NCBI GenBank assembly: GCA_023444055.1 | Contig: JAEZRV010000073.1 | Coordinates: 1 to 64,000 of the forward strand | Origin: Bacillota bacterium | GTDB lineage: Bacteria; Bacillota; Clostridia; Acetivibrionales; DSM-1351 | Length of the DNA: 64,000 nt | Reading direction: 5' to 3' | In this document: positions 8,847 through 16,556 of the stretch, one piece after another | How positions within the stretch are numbered: position 1 is the first letter of the stretch | Layout: the number at the start of each line of letters is the position of its first letter | The notes under the pieces: generated by a model | Database searches by the model: none | What the model saw: the letters and a program-made list of their open reading frames with translations, nothing else | Told to the model about the DNA's origin: nothing | Translations under genes and position numbers: made by a program

Positions 8847-9887
8847 ATGTCTGTTACCTTTTATGGTGGTGAACCATTACTGAAATTTGATCTTTTACAG
8901 TGGGTTATTGAGTATTCTTTAGAGAAAAATAAAGAGTTTAAGAAAGAGATGACTTTCTCACTAACCACAAATTTAACTTTGGTAACAGAAGAGATTGCAG
9001 AATACTTGTCTAAGGTACAGGGATTAAGTGTTTTATGCAGTTTAGATGGTCCGAAAGAAATTCATAACTTAAATAGAAAATCTGTAAATGGCAATGGATG
9101 CTTTGACCAAGCATTTAGTGGATTTAAAATGCTTTGTAAGGCTTTTAATAGAAATCATAACTCTAATATATCAGTTAATGCTGTTTTTGCTCCCCCTTAT
9201 ACATATGATAAGCTAGATGCAATTAATAAATATTTTTCAAAGTTGGATTTTATTCCAGATAATTTGAGAGTAAATATTACTTATCCATCAGGCGGAAGCG
9301 TAGATAATAAAGAATGGATAAATAAAATGAGAAATAATCCTAAATATCATCTCAGTAATTGGGACGTAATTGATACTTTATGGAAATGGGGTAAATTACA
9401 AAATACAAATACAATTAAAAAGAAATCTAATTATAATCTTTCTATAGGTTTAGAACAAGCATTAATCAAAATTAATGATCGCTATATATCTGATGAGCCA
9501 AAAGAATTGTATGGCATGAATGGATGCTGTGTACCTGGAAGCAGAAGATTATATGTAAATACAAAAGGGGAATATACACCTTGCGAACGAATAGGAATAT
9601 GTCCTAACATCGGTGATGCTTATACAGGTATTAATATTGAAAAAGTAAGAAAATATTATGTTGAGGATTATGTTAATAAATCGATAAAAAAGTGCTCAAA
9701 CTGTTGGGCTGTTAGATTATGCGGAATTTGTTATGCCGGAAGGTATGATATAGAAGGATTTAATGAGAATAAAGGCAATTGTGATGGAGTAAGAAGAGAA
9801 ATTGCTAGAAATTTGTCTTATTACCATGAGTTATTAGAAACTGATAAAAGTAAATTAGATTTTATTAAAGATATTAATATATCTTAA
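8847..9887 (+). pseudogene. Radical SAM/SPASM peptide maturase lacking its N-terminus (CcpM-like)
   Basis: The frame continues from the recombinase joint (about 8829) and gives 346 residues from ATG 8847. It starts at the conserved SVTFYGGEPLLKFDLLQWV and contains LCSLDGPKEIHNLNRKS, CCVPGSRRLYVNTKGEYTPC and a Cys-rich SPASM end (CSNCWAVRLCGICYAG). It resembles Cys-rich-peptide maturases of the CcpM type, normally about 450-490 residues. The CX3CX2C loop that binds the SAM iron-sulfur cluster should lie upstream and is absent. Without it the protein should be inactive. The precursor peptide gene follows 99 bases downstream. Confidence 0.8.
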
Positions 9888-9902
9888 TATGTTTTGCTAT
9901 AC

Positions 9903-9915
9903 CATATCATGAGTA
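9903..9915 (+). repeat. 13-bp direct repeat, left of precursor gene
   Basis: CATATCATGAGTA occurs here and again at 10212-10224, flanking the precursor gene about 309 bases apart. It may mark the unit of an earlier tandem array of precursor genes. Confidence 0.5.
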
Positions 9916-9986
9916 CATTTGTATTCAGATATTATATAGAATTGTGTTGCAATGCCAAATAAAATTTTGAAAGGAGATGTTAAGTT

Positions 9987-10190
9987 ATGGTTAAAGTTGT
10001 TAATCCATTAATCAGAAATGCAGATAATTCTGATTCGGCTTATGGCTGTACTTGTTATTGCAATATTTCAGAAGGTAACCATGATGATGCTGACCAATGG
10101 ACATTCCTACCTTGGCTTCCATGTGGATGTGCATGTTCGTCAGATTCTGCCAATCGAGATGCTAACCATGATCTTGGTGATGAATCGTAG
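9987..10190 (+). CDS. Cys-rich RiPP/bacteriocin precursor peptide
   Basis: This is a 67-residue peptide behind AAAGGAG. Residues 1-19 are a Cys-free leader (MVKVVNPLIRNADNSDSAYG). The core has two Cys triplets, CTCYC and CGCAC, separated by an acidic and aromatic stretch with WTFLPWLP, and then a polar tail. The layout resembles the CLI_3235/Clo7bot-type clostridial peptides that occur next to CcpM-like radical SAM enzymes, which form thioether-type crosslinks. The context supports this: a damaged maturase upstream; transporters and an M16 peptidase downstream. The family name is inferred; the mature structure cannot be known from the sequence. Confidence 0.7.
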   Translation: MVKVVNPLIRNADNSDSAYGCTCYCNISEGNHDDADQWTFLPWLPCGCACSSDSANRDANHDLGDES

Positions 10191-10211
10191 TTATAATACT
10201 CATTCCTTATA

Positions 10212-10224
10212 CATATCATGAGTA
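10212..10224 (+). repeat. 13-bp direct repeat, right of precursor gene
   Basis: Second copy of CATATCATGAGTA (first at 9903-9915). Confidence 0.5.
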
Positions 10225-10237
10225 TTGAATCACTATG

Positions 10238-10272
10238 ATAGATAGGTCTATATAAAAAATAGACCTATCTAT
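10238..10272 (+). terminator. 14-bp hairpin after the precursor gene
   Basis: Bases 10238-10251 (ATAGATAGGTCTAT in part) pair with 10259-10272 around the loop ATAAAAA. AT-rich sequence follows rather than a clean T-run. It probably limits read-through from the highly expressed precursor gene into the transporter genes, or protects the precursor mRNA end. The rest of the gap to 10560 holds no gene; a TATAAT-like box lies at about 10446. Confidence 0.65.
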
Positions 10273-10560
10273 ATATTAAAATTTAAGTATTAATAAGAAC
10301 ACATTGACCAAAAGTTCTTTATACGATAGAACTAGCATAATTAAAAATATTTACTAATTATATAAGTTTTACTACTATATTAGTACAAAGAAACTTGAAA
10401 GCAATTAAGGTTTAGCAGCTAACATCTTCTTGATTAAAATTTTATGTTATAATATAAAATGGAATTAATAATATTAAATGTAAATCAATTCGTTTTTCAA
10501 GGTATATTTAGATGGGATTAAAAGTATATCTTGATTATATCCATCAAGGAGGAAAAAGAA

Positions 10561-11439
10561 ATGGTTTTATCAGTTGAGGGACTGACCAAGAAGTATGATA
10601 AAAATATTGCAAATGACAATATAAATTTGTGTTTTAAACCCGGAATAAACGGTTTGCTAGGTGAGAATGGAGCAGGGAAAACTACATTAATGAAGATGTT
10701 AGTAACGGTTTTGAAGCCAACAAATGGTCAAATTAAATATGAAGGTAAAAGTATAACAAAAAATGAAACAGAATATAGGGAATTGCTAGGATATTTGCCA
10801 CAGGATTTTAACGGATACTCCGAATTAAATCTATGGGAATTTATGCATTATATGGGAAAACTTAAAAATTTATCAGATAAAAAAATACTAACAAAAACAA
10901 AAGAATTATTAGAGATGGTCTCACTCTATGATGTGGCGAATAAAAAAATAAGGACTTTTTCAGGTGGAATGCGAAAAAGAGTGGGAATTGCACAAGCATT
11001 ACTAAATGAGCCTAAAATATTGATAATGGATGAACCTACAGCGGGTTTAGATCCAAAAGAACGTGTTAAATTCAGAAGTATAATTAATCAAATTAGTAAA
11101 AATTCAATTATTATTTTATCAACTCATATTGTTTCTGATATTGAGAACATTGCAAGCAATATCATTATTATGAAACGTGGAAAAGTTTTAATTGCTGGGA
11201 CAAAGGAAGAGATAATCAATAATTACGAAGGTAAGGTATGGGAAATAAATATACCTGAAAAGGGATTGCAAGAGTTAGGTACATCCATCGATTCTGGAAA
11301 CTATACTATTGAAGATGATGGCAGTATAACCATGAAAATAGTATCAAATATAAAACCGTATCCAGATGCAAATCAGGTTGATGTGCACCTGGAAGATGTT
11401 TTCCTTTTTAATAATATACGGGATGGTAGAAAAGTATGA
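10561..11439 (+). CDS. ABC transporter ATP-binding protein (ABC-2 type)
   Basis: This is a 292-residue ATPase from ATG 10561, eight bases after AAGGAGG. It has Walker A GENGAGKTT, Q-loop YLPQDFNGY, signature FSGGMRKRVGIAQAL, Walker B ILIMDEPTAGLDP and the switch His in STHIVSD. The C-terminal ~75 residues form the usual regulatory extension of drug/bacteriocin ATPases. It overlaps the permease gene by four bases (ATGA). With that permease it probably exports the modified peptide or gives self-immunity. Confidence 0.92.
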   Translation: MVLSVEGLTKKYDKNIANDNINLCFKPGINGLLGENGAGKTTLMKMLVTVLKPTNGQIKYEGKSITKNETEYRELLGYLPQDFNGYSELNLWEFMHYMGKLKNLSDKKILTKTKELLEMVSLYDVANKKIRTFSGGMRKRVGIAQALLNEPKILIMDEPTAGLDPKERVKFRSIINQISKNSIIILSTHIVSDIENIASNIIIMKRGKVLIAGTKEEIINNYEGKVWEINIPEKGLQELGTSIDSGNYTIEDDGSITMKIVSNIKPYPDANQVDVHLEDVFLFNNIRDGRKV

Positions 11440-12692
11440 AATCACTTACTAAATTAGAGTTTTTAAAACTTGTTAAGAATAGACCAGTTAGGATAGCTTG
11501 TTGCATTGTAGTATTATATGTTTTAGTCGTTATAATAGGAAATATAAATTCTGAAAATTATTACAAATATAATGAGAATACAAATAAAGTTGACACTTTA
11601 AAAGGTGTAATAGCAATAAAAGAAGAGAAACTCCGTGTTGAAACAATTGCCGGATTTTTAGATGAGAGTAAAATAAATGAAACTATTAGTTATTATAAAG
11701 AACTAAGCAGTAGCAAAGATAACTTGGCCAAAGGTGGAGGGTTATCTGAAAATCCTTATGTAAAGTATTGGTTGCCATATAAAGAAATAGGGTATTTAAT
11801 TAATACTGCTTATTCTAATATTAATGTATATGATGCTCAAATAATAGATAAGTTATCTGAGAATGATTCAAATAAGTTTTATAGTAATAGAGTAAAAAGA
11901 ATAGAAGATTTTTTAAATCAAAGTTACATAAATTCTCCATTCGATAGTTCTGATAAAATTTCTATTTTAAATACTGCTAAAAGTTTAAATATACCATTAT
12001 ATTTCGATTATAATGAGGGCTGGAATAAAGTACTAAAGGGTTCACATTTTTTTAATATTGTTATTATTTTAGTTCTATGCTTTTGCAATTGTATAATATT
12101 TACAAATGACCATCAAAATGGAATGGTATTTGTTGTTAGAGCAACTATTAATGGAAAAAATAAACTCGCATATGCCAAGATAAAGGCTAGTATAATATTT
12201 TCTAGCCTATGTTTTATGCTGTTTCATTTAATTTATTTTGTAGGATTTATGGCTTTTTATGGACTGGATGGTTGGAATTGTCCAATACAGATAGTATCAT
12301 CTTATTGGCTATCAATATATAACCTGAAATTCTATCAGGCATACTTAATAATGATACTAATAGCATTATGTGCATGTATTTTTATGGTTATATGTACACT
12401 ACTTTTAGCAAATATATTAAAAAAAGCTTTCTTAACTATAAGTGTAATTGCTGTTTTAATGCTGAGTCCTAATTTTATAGATACAAGAACTTTGTCCAAG
12501 GGTTTAACTAATCTTGTAGAGCTTTTACCTGTAAAAGCTATTAATATAAAATATTCATTGACACAACAGTATTTTTACAATGTTTTTGGTCATGAAATAC
12601 TTAGATGCTATATTACTCCGTTTGTTTTATTAATAGGAATAGTTATTCTTATACCAGTTATTGTTAGGATAAATAGTAAACTAGAGGCATAA
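11436..12692 (+). CDS. ABC-2 permease partner of the upstream ATPase
   Basis: This is a 418-residue membrane protein translationally coupled to the ATPase gene by ATGA. A first transmembrane segment lies at about 20-36. A large extracytoplasmic Lys/Asn/Ser-rich loop follows, to about 195, and then five or six hydrophobic segments (for example HFFNIVIILVLCFCNCIIFT). One TM, a long outer loop and then a TM bundle is the layout of bacteriocin-immunity/ABC-2 permeases. No close family member is recognised. Confidence 0.8.
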   Translation: MKSLTKLEFLKLVKNRPVRIACCIVVLYVLVVIIGNINSENYYKYNENTNKVDTLKGVIAIKEEKLRVETIAGFLDESKINETISYYKELSSSKDNLAKGGGLSENPYVKYWLPYKEIGYLINTAYSNINVYDAQIIDKLSENDSNKFYSNRVKRIEDFLNQSYINSPFDSSDKISILNTAKSLNIPLYFDYNEGWNKVLKGSHFFNIVIILVLCFCNCIIFTNDHQNGMVFVVRATINGKNKLAYAKIKASIIFSSLCFMLFHLIYFVGFMAFYGLDGWNCPIQIVSSYWLSIYNLKFYQAYLIMILIALCACIFMVICTLLLANILKKAFLTISVIAVLMLSPNFIDTRTLSKGLTNLVELLPVKAINIKYSLTQQYFYNVFGHEILRCYITPFVLLIGIVILIPVIVRINSKLEA

Positions 12693-12744
12693 GAATCATT
12701 AGTGAGGGTTAGTATTGATACTGATATTAAGGAATATCTATAAA

Positions 12745-12774
12745 AGCCTTTGGCTGATTACTGAGCCAAAGGCT
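12745..12774 (+). terminator. Perfect 11-bp hairpin between permease and peptidase genes
   Basis: AGCCTTTGGCT (12745-12755) pairs with AGCCAAAGGCT (12764-12774) with an eight-base loop. No T-run follows, so it may attenuate or stabilise the message rather than fully terminate. A Shine-Dalgarno AAGGAAGAAG follows it before the next gene. Confidence 0.5.
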
Positions 12775-12800
12775 CATAATATATAAAGGAAGAAGAACAA

Positions 12801-14012
12801 ATGAAGCTATGTGATACATACTCAGAAATTGTTATTGATGATGGTAAAAGGAAATTTATAAAAGTGGTTGGAAATTCTACATGTACGAAAGTATATTTGA
12901 TTTTGAATAATGGTGTAAATATTGATCCTAAAGATAAAATAGGAATTAGTCATCTTTGCGAACACATTTTTATTGAATCTGTAGCAGAGAAATACAATGA
13001 AAAAATGAAAGACGGCTATTTCCAGTCAATGGGATATACAAATTATGATCATACGGTTTTAACTTTTAGTATATCCAGTAAACAAGAGAATGTAGAATGT
13101 TTAATAAATATATTAAGTGAACTGATTAATGGTCTTTGTGTAAAATCTGAATATGTACAAAAGTGTAAAACAGATGTTATAAGAGAGTGCGATGTAAAGA
13201 AAAATGAGAGTGAATACTCTTTGAAAATTAATAGATTTATTACAGATGGGAATATTAACTACTTGCCAATTGGAGATGCTGCTAATATTCTAAATATAGA
13301 AAAGCATGATATAACAGCGTTTTTACCCAAATTTTATGACAGTTTCAGCTTTGTCATAATTCATAATAAAAATATTAACGTGGATATCTTTAAAAACTTA
13401 ATACCTAAGAAAACAATATCTCAGAATTCTACTAGAAAAAGCTGTTGTCAAAATACAGAGAAGAATATATGTAAAGTATTAAACATCAGTTCTGAGTTTC
13501 AAAAAAATCTAAGAATTTATTTCAAACAAACTAAGGTAAATTATACATATAAAGAAAAAGTAGCCAAGTGTCTCATTGAGATTATTATTAATTATAAAAT
13601 ATGTTCGTATTTATGCATTGAGAATGAACAATACAGTCCAATAACGTTTAAGAATAAAATTATAAATGAAGATTACTCATTTATAGTCGTATATATGGAT
13701 GGCTATGAAAAAATAATTAATGGCATCGCAAATAATTTAGTTGGATATTTATTAGATTTTTTTATTTCTAATAAAGATTTTAATCAATCAAAAGACACTT
13801 TTGCTTCATTTTTAGATGAAACAACAGATATAAATGATGTTTATGTATTTAACAATATATTCCACCATTTGATTTATGATGATGTTTTATGTATTACAGA
13901 AAAACATGTCAATCAGTTAAAAAAGATGATTAAGGAAATAACTCTTGACGATATTATTAAGCTAAAAAAAGAAATTTTCACTAGTGATTATAAAGTTGTT
14001 ACAGGTTATTAA
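12801..14012 (+). CDS. M16-type (insulinase-like) zinc peptidase of the RiPP cluster
   Basis: This is a 403-residue protein. Near residue 50 it has HLCEH, the inverted zinc motif HXXEH of M16 peptidases, with a conserved Glu-rich stretch (RECDVKKNES) about 75 residues on that can supply the third ligand. NINYLPIGDAANILNIEKHD is typical of the M16 fold. M16 members of this single-unit size act as leader- or peptide-processing proteases in some RiPP systems. The exporter downstream lacks a C39 protease domain, so this enzyme is the likely leader peptidase. The function is inferred from context. Confidence 0.75.
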   Translation: MKLCDTYSEIVIDDGKRKFIKVVGNSTCTKVYLILNNGVNIDPKDKIGISHLCEHIFIESVAEKYNEKMKDGYFQSMGYTNYDHTVLTFSISSKQENVECLINILSELINGLCVKSEYVQKCKTDVIRECDVKKNESEYSLKINRFITDGNINYLPIGDAANILNIEKHDITAFLPKFYDSFSFVIIHNKNINVDIFKNLIPKKTISQNSTRKSCCQNTEKNICKVLNISSEFQKNLRIYFKQTKVNYTYKEKVAKCLIEIIINYKICSYLCIENEQYSPITFKNKIINEDYSFIVVYMDGYEKIINGIANNLVGYLLDFFISNKDFNQSKDTFASFLDETTDINDVYVFNNIFHHLIYDDVLCITEKHVNQLKKMIKEITLDDIIKLKKEIFTSDYKVVTGY

Positions 14013-14025
14013 AAAAGAGGAGATT

Positions 14026-14063
14026 ATGAAAAAAAACTAAAGATTGTAGAAACAATTATTACT
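14026..14063 (+). other. Start region with A8 tract out of frame with the exporter gene
   Basis: After AGAGGAG, the natural start ATG 14026-14028 is followed by eight A residues and then CTAA, giving a four-codon frame (MKKN, stop). With nine A residues the same start would read MKKKLKIVETIITVAKTV and join the exporter frame, which is open upstream through this whole stretch. Either the gene is frameshifted or transcriptional slippage on the A tract restores it; a sequencing error is also possible. Confidence 0.6.
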
Positions 14064-15842
14064 GTGGCTAAAACTGTGAGACTATTATATGATTCATCAA
14101 AAATAATGTGTATTTTGGTTTTTGTACTAAATTTTTTCTCGGGGATAACAGTACCTATTAACTTATGGATTTGGAAACTATTTATAGATAATTGCACATT
14201 ACTCTTAGGGGGGGACATATCTGCTGCAAATGAATTGATTAAGTACTTAATATTGCATTTTATTGTAGTATTAATAGATGTCTGTTTTGGTAAGATTTCA
14301 GTGTATATTCAAAATATTTTTGGCTCTAAGGTTGATATGAATTTAACAGAAAAATCAATGACCAAAATTGAACAGCTTGAAGTATCCGATTTTGATAATG
14401 CAGAGATTTATAATACTATTCAAAAGGCTAGCAATGAGTCTTTACAAAGAAGCATAAGTATATTGCAAACATTAATACAAATAATTAAGAATATATCCTC
14501 TATGCTTGGTACCTTCTATATTTTATTTATATTTAGTAAGCTAATAATTATTATATGTTTTTGCTCAATAATACCGATTTTTTATATAAATAAAAAAGTA
14601 TTAAATAAGTGGTTTGAGGTCTTTAATTCGAGGTTTGAAAAAATAAGATTTGCCAAATATTTAAAATCTTTATGTATAAAATATGATAATATAAAGGAAT
14701 TAAAAATATTTAATGCTACTAGTTTTATAAAACAGAAAATTTTAGAAATATATGATTGTAATATTCAACAGGATAAGAAAGTTGGAAAGAGCTTTTTAGT
14801 ACAAACATCATTTTTTGACTCTATTGATAATCTGTTTAACTATATAATTAAAGGTATTATTATTTATATATCTTTCATTAAACATTTGACAATTGGTTCA
14901 GTAATAGCTTACATTCAAGGGGTAGATGTTCTTAAAGGAGCAATGAAAAACACAATGTCAATGATTACCAAGACATATGAAGATAGTTTATATATGCAAA
15001 ATTTTTTTTCATTACTTAGTATAAGGACAGAGTGTGAGGATGGGAAAAAAGAGTTTGAAACGGATTTTAAAAGAATAGAGTTTATTAATGTATCGTTTCA
15101 ATATCCAGAAACAAAAGAATATATAATAAAGAATATAAGTTTTACGTTTGAAGCTAACAAGACATATGCCTTGGTTGGATTGAACGGTTCTGGTAAAACG
15201 ACTCTTATAAAGCTTCTTTTGAATTTATATGAAGTTAGCAGCGGAGAAATACTTATTGATGGTATTAATATTAAGAATATAAAAAGAAGCTCCTTATACA
15301 AGAATGTAAGTGCTATATTTCAGGATTTTATTAAATATCCTTTCGATGTACGGACTAATATTACAATAGGGAATAACAACATTAACAAAGATGATAAGTT
15401 AATTAATCAAGTGACGAATTTTGTTGGAGCTAAAGATTTCATTGACAATTTGCCAAATAAATATGATACAAAGCTTCAAAAAGAATGGTCCGATAGTATA
15501 GATTTATCTCTGGGTCAATGGCAGAAGTTGGCTATTGCCCGTGCTGCTATTAGGCAATCATCAATTCTTATATTAGATGAGCCGACTGCATCTATTGATG
15601 CGGTTACAGAGTTTGAGATGTTTAAAAATTTTAAGTTTTTAAAAAGAAATAAATTATGTATTTTAGTTACACATAGGTTTTCGAGCATTAAGATTGTAGA
15701 CGAAATACTAGTGATTGAAGGTGGAATATTAAAAGAGAGTGGAAGTCATGATGCCCTAATTAAAAAGGGTGGGGTGTATAAAGAATTATACAATCTTCAA
15801 GCTAATGCATATAAAGAAAATGAAGAATTTGTAAGTTATTAG
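14064..15842 (+). CDS. ABC exporter, fused permease and ATPase
   Basis: This is 592 residues from GTG 14064; the better start (ATG 14026) is one base out of frame, as described in the start-region entry. The N-terminal ~320 residues form a six-helix exporter domain. The ATPase part has Walker A GLNGSGKTTLIKLL, signature DLSLGQWQKLAIARA, Walker B LILDEPTASIDA and the switch His VTHRFSS. It has no C39 peptidase domain. It closes the precursor, ABC-2, M16 and exporter series and most likely secretes the processed peptide. All ATPase motifs are intact, which argues against decay. Confidence 0.85.
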   Translation: MAKTVRLLYDSSKIMCILVFVLNFFSGITVPINLWIWKLFIDNCTLLLGGDISAANELIKYLILHFIVVLIDVCFGKISVYIQNIFGSKVDMNLTEKSMTKIEQLEVSDFDNAEIYNTIQKASNESLQRSISILQTLIQIIKNISSMLGTFYILFIFSKLIIIICFCSIIPIFYINKKVLNKWFEVFNSRFEKIRFAKYLKSLCIKYDNIKELKIFNATSFIKQKILEIYDCNIQQDKKVGKSFLVQTSFFDSIDNLFNYIIKGIIIYISFIKHLTIGSVIAYIQGVDVLKGAMKNTMSMITKTYEDSLYMQNFFSLLSIRTECEDGKKEFETDFKRIEFINVSFQYPETKEYIIKNISFTFEANKTYALVGLNGSGKTTLIKLLLNLYEVSSGEILIDGINIKNIKRSSLYKNVSAIFQDFIKYPFDVRTNITIGNNNINKDDKLINQVTNFVGAKDFIDNLPNKYDTKLQKEWSDSIDLSLGQWQKLAIARAAIRQSSILILDEPTASIDAVTEFEMFKNFKFLKRNKLCILVTHRFSSIKIVDEILVIEGGILKESGSHDALIKKGGVYKELYNLQANAYKENEEFVSY

Positions 15843-15884
15843 TGCTATATATTGTAAAGATATAGCAAGATACTTTGAACCCTA

Positions 15885-16010
15885 AGCTTGAGAAAATAAA
15901 AGATATCTTTTGCAGAGATAATTTGTACTATATGTTTACTTTTGAACAATATATACATGATCAATTCAATAAAGAATTTCATGAAAAGATGAAATTAGGA
16001 TACCAAACTA
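15885..16010 (+). pseudogene. Fragment, possibly a second M16-like gene, cut by IS6
   Basis: A frame reads EKIKDIFCRDNLYYMFTFEQ and then KEFHEKMKLGYQT before running into the IS6 end at 16011. FTFEQ and EKMKLGY can be aligned with HLCEH and EKMKDGY of the peptidase at 12801, with the same spacing. It would then be an inactive-type M16 paralogue (zinc His residues replaced) truncated by the insertion. The match is short and tentative. Confidence 0.3.
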
Positions 16011-16492
16011 GGTTCTGTTGCAAATAATACTTGAACAGGAATGATTTTTGTAATAGACGAAATGACTTTTATTTCACTAATATTTTATGCAATACCAAAA
16101 AGCTGGTTAATCAATATAACTTCATCTGTTATATTGGATGTGCCAGCTTGCTCTTTATGTATCATGTGAAGGGTTTCAACTCCAGCAATAATTGAACAGG
16201 CGGAGCTGAAATTCTTAAAACCAAGCATAGAATTGGTGACCCGTTTTATGTGCCTGTGATCCTGTTCGATTGTATTGTTTAGGTATTTGACCATACGATG
16301 CTCTATTTTACAAGATAAATTACCACAATATTGTTCTTCAATAATAGCAACTTCTGTGGCAGCATATGTTTCTGTAGTAATAACTCTGGTCTTTTGATTA
16401 TGGGGAGAACATAGAGCTTTTCTTAAGAACTTCTTAGCTGCTTGTTTATCTCTAATCAAAGAAAGCCAGAAATCAATAGTGTTCATATGGAA
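16011..16492 (-). mobile_element. IS6-family element, 3' part only, with truncated transposase
   Basis: The left end is GGTTCTGTTGCAAA (16011-16024). The minus-strand frame 16085-16540 gives IS6 transposase sequence: MNTIDFWLSLIRDKQAAKKF, KYLNNTIEQDHRHIKR (with the DDE-domain Glu-Gln-Asp-His segment) and the SMLGFKNFSSA end. Homology stops at about 16490, before the DNA-binding and first Asp regions, and the last 17 residues are host sequence. About 150 of a usual 230 residues remain and no right-end repeat is present, so it cannot move by itself. Confidence 0.85.
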
Positions 16493-16556
16493 GTTTACTC
16501 TTTTGAATTTGTTTGATACAATGGTAACATAATTTGGCAAAATGTGGGGTGATTCA

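Noticed and set aside
16085..16540. Complete IS6 transposase gene
   Set aside because: The N-terminal 80 residues and first catalytic Asp are missing and the last 17 residues are host sequence.
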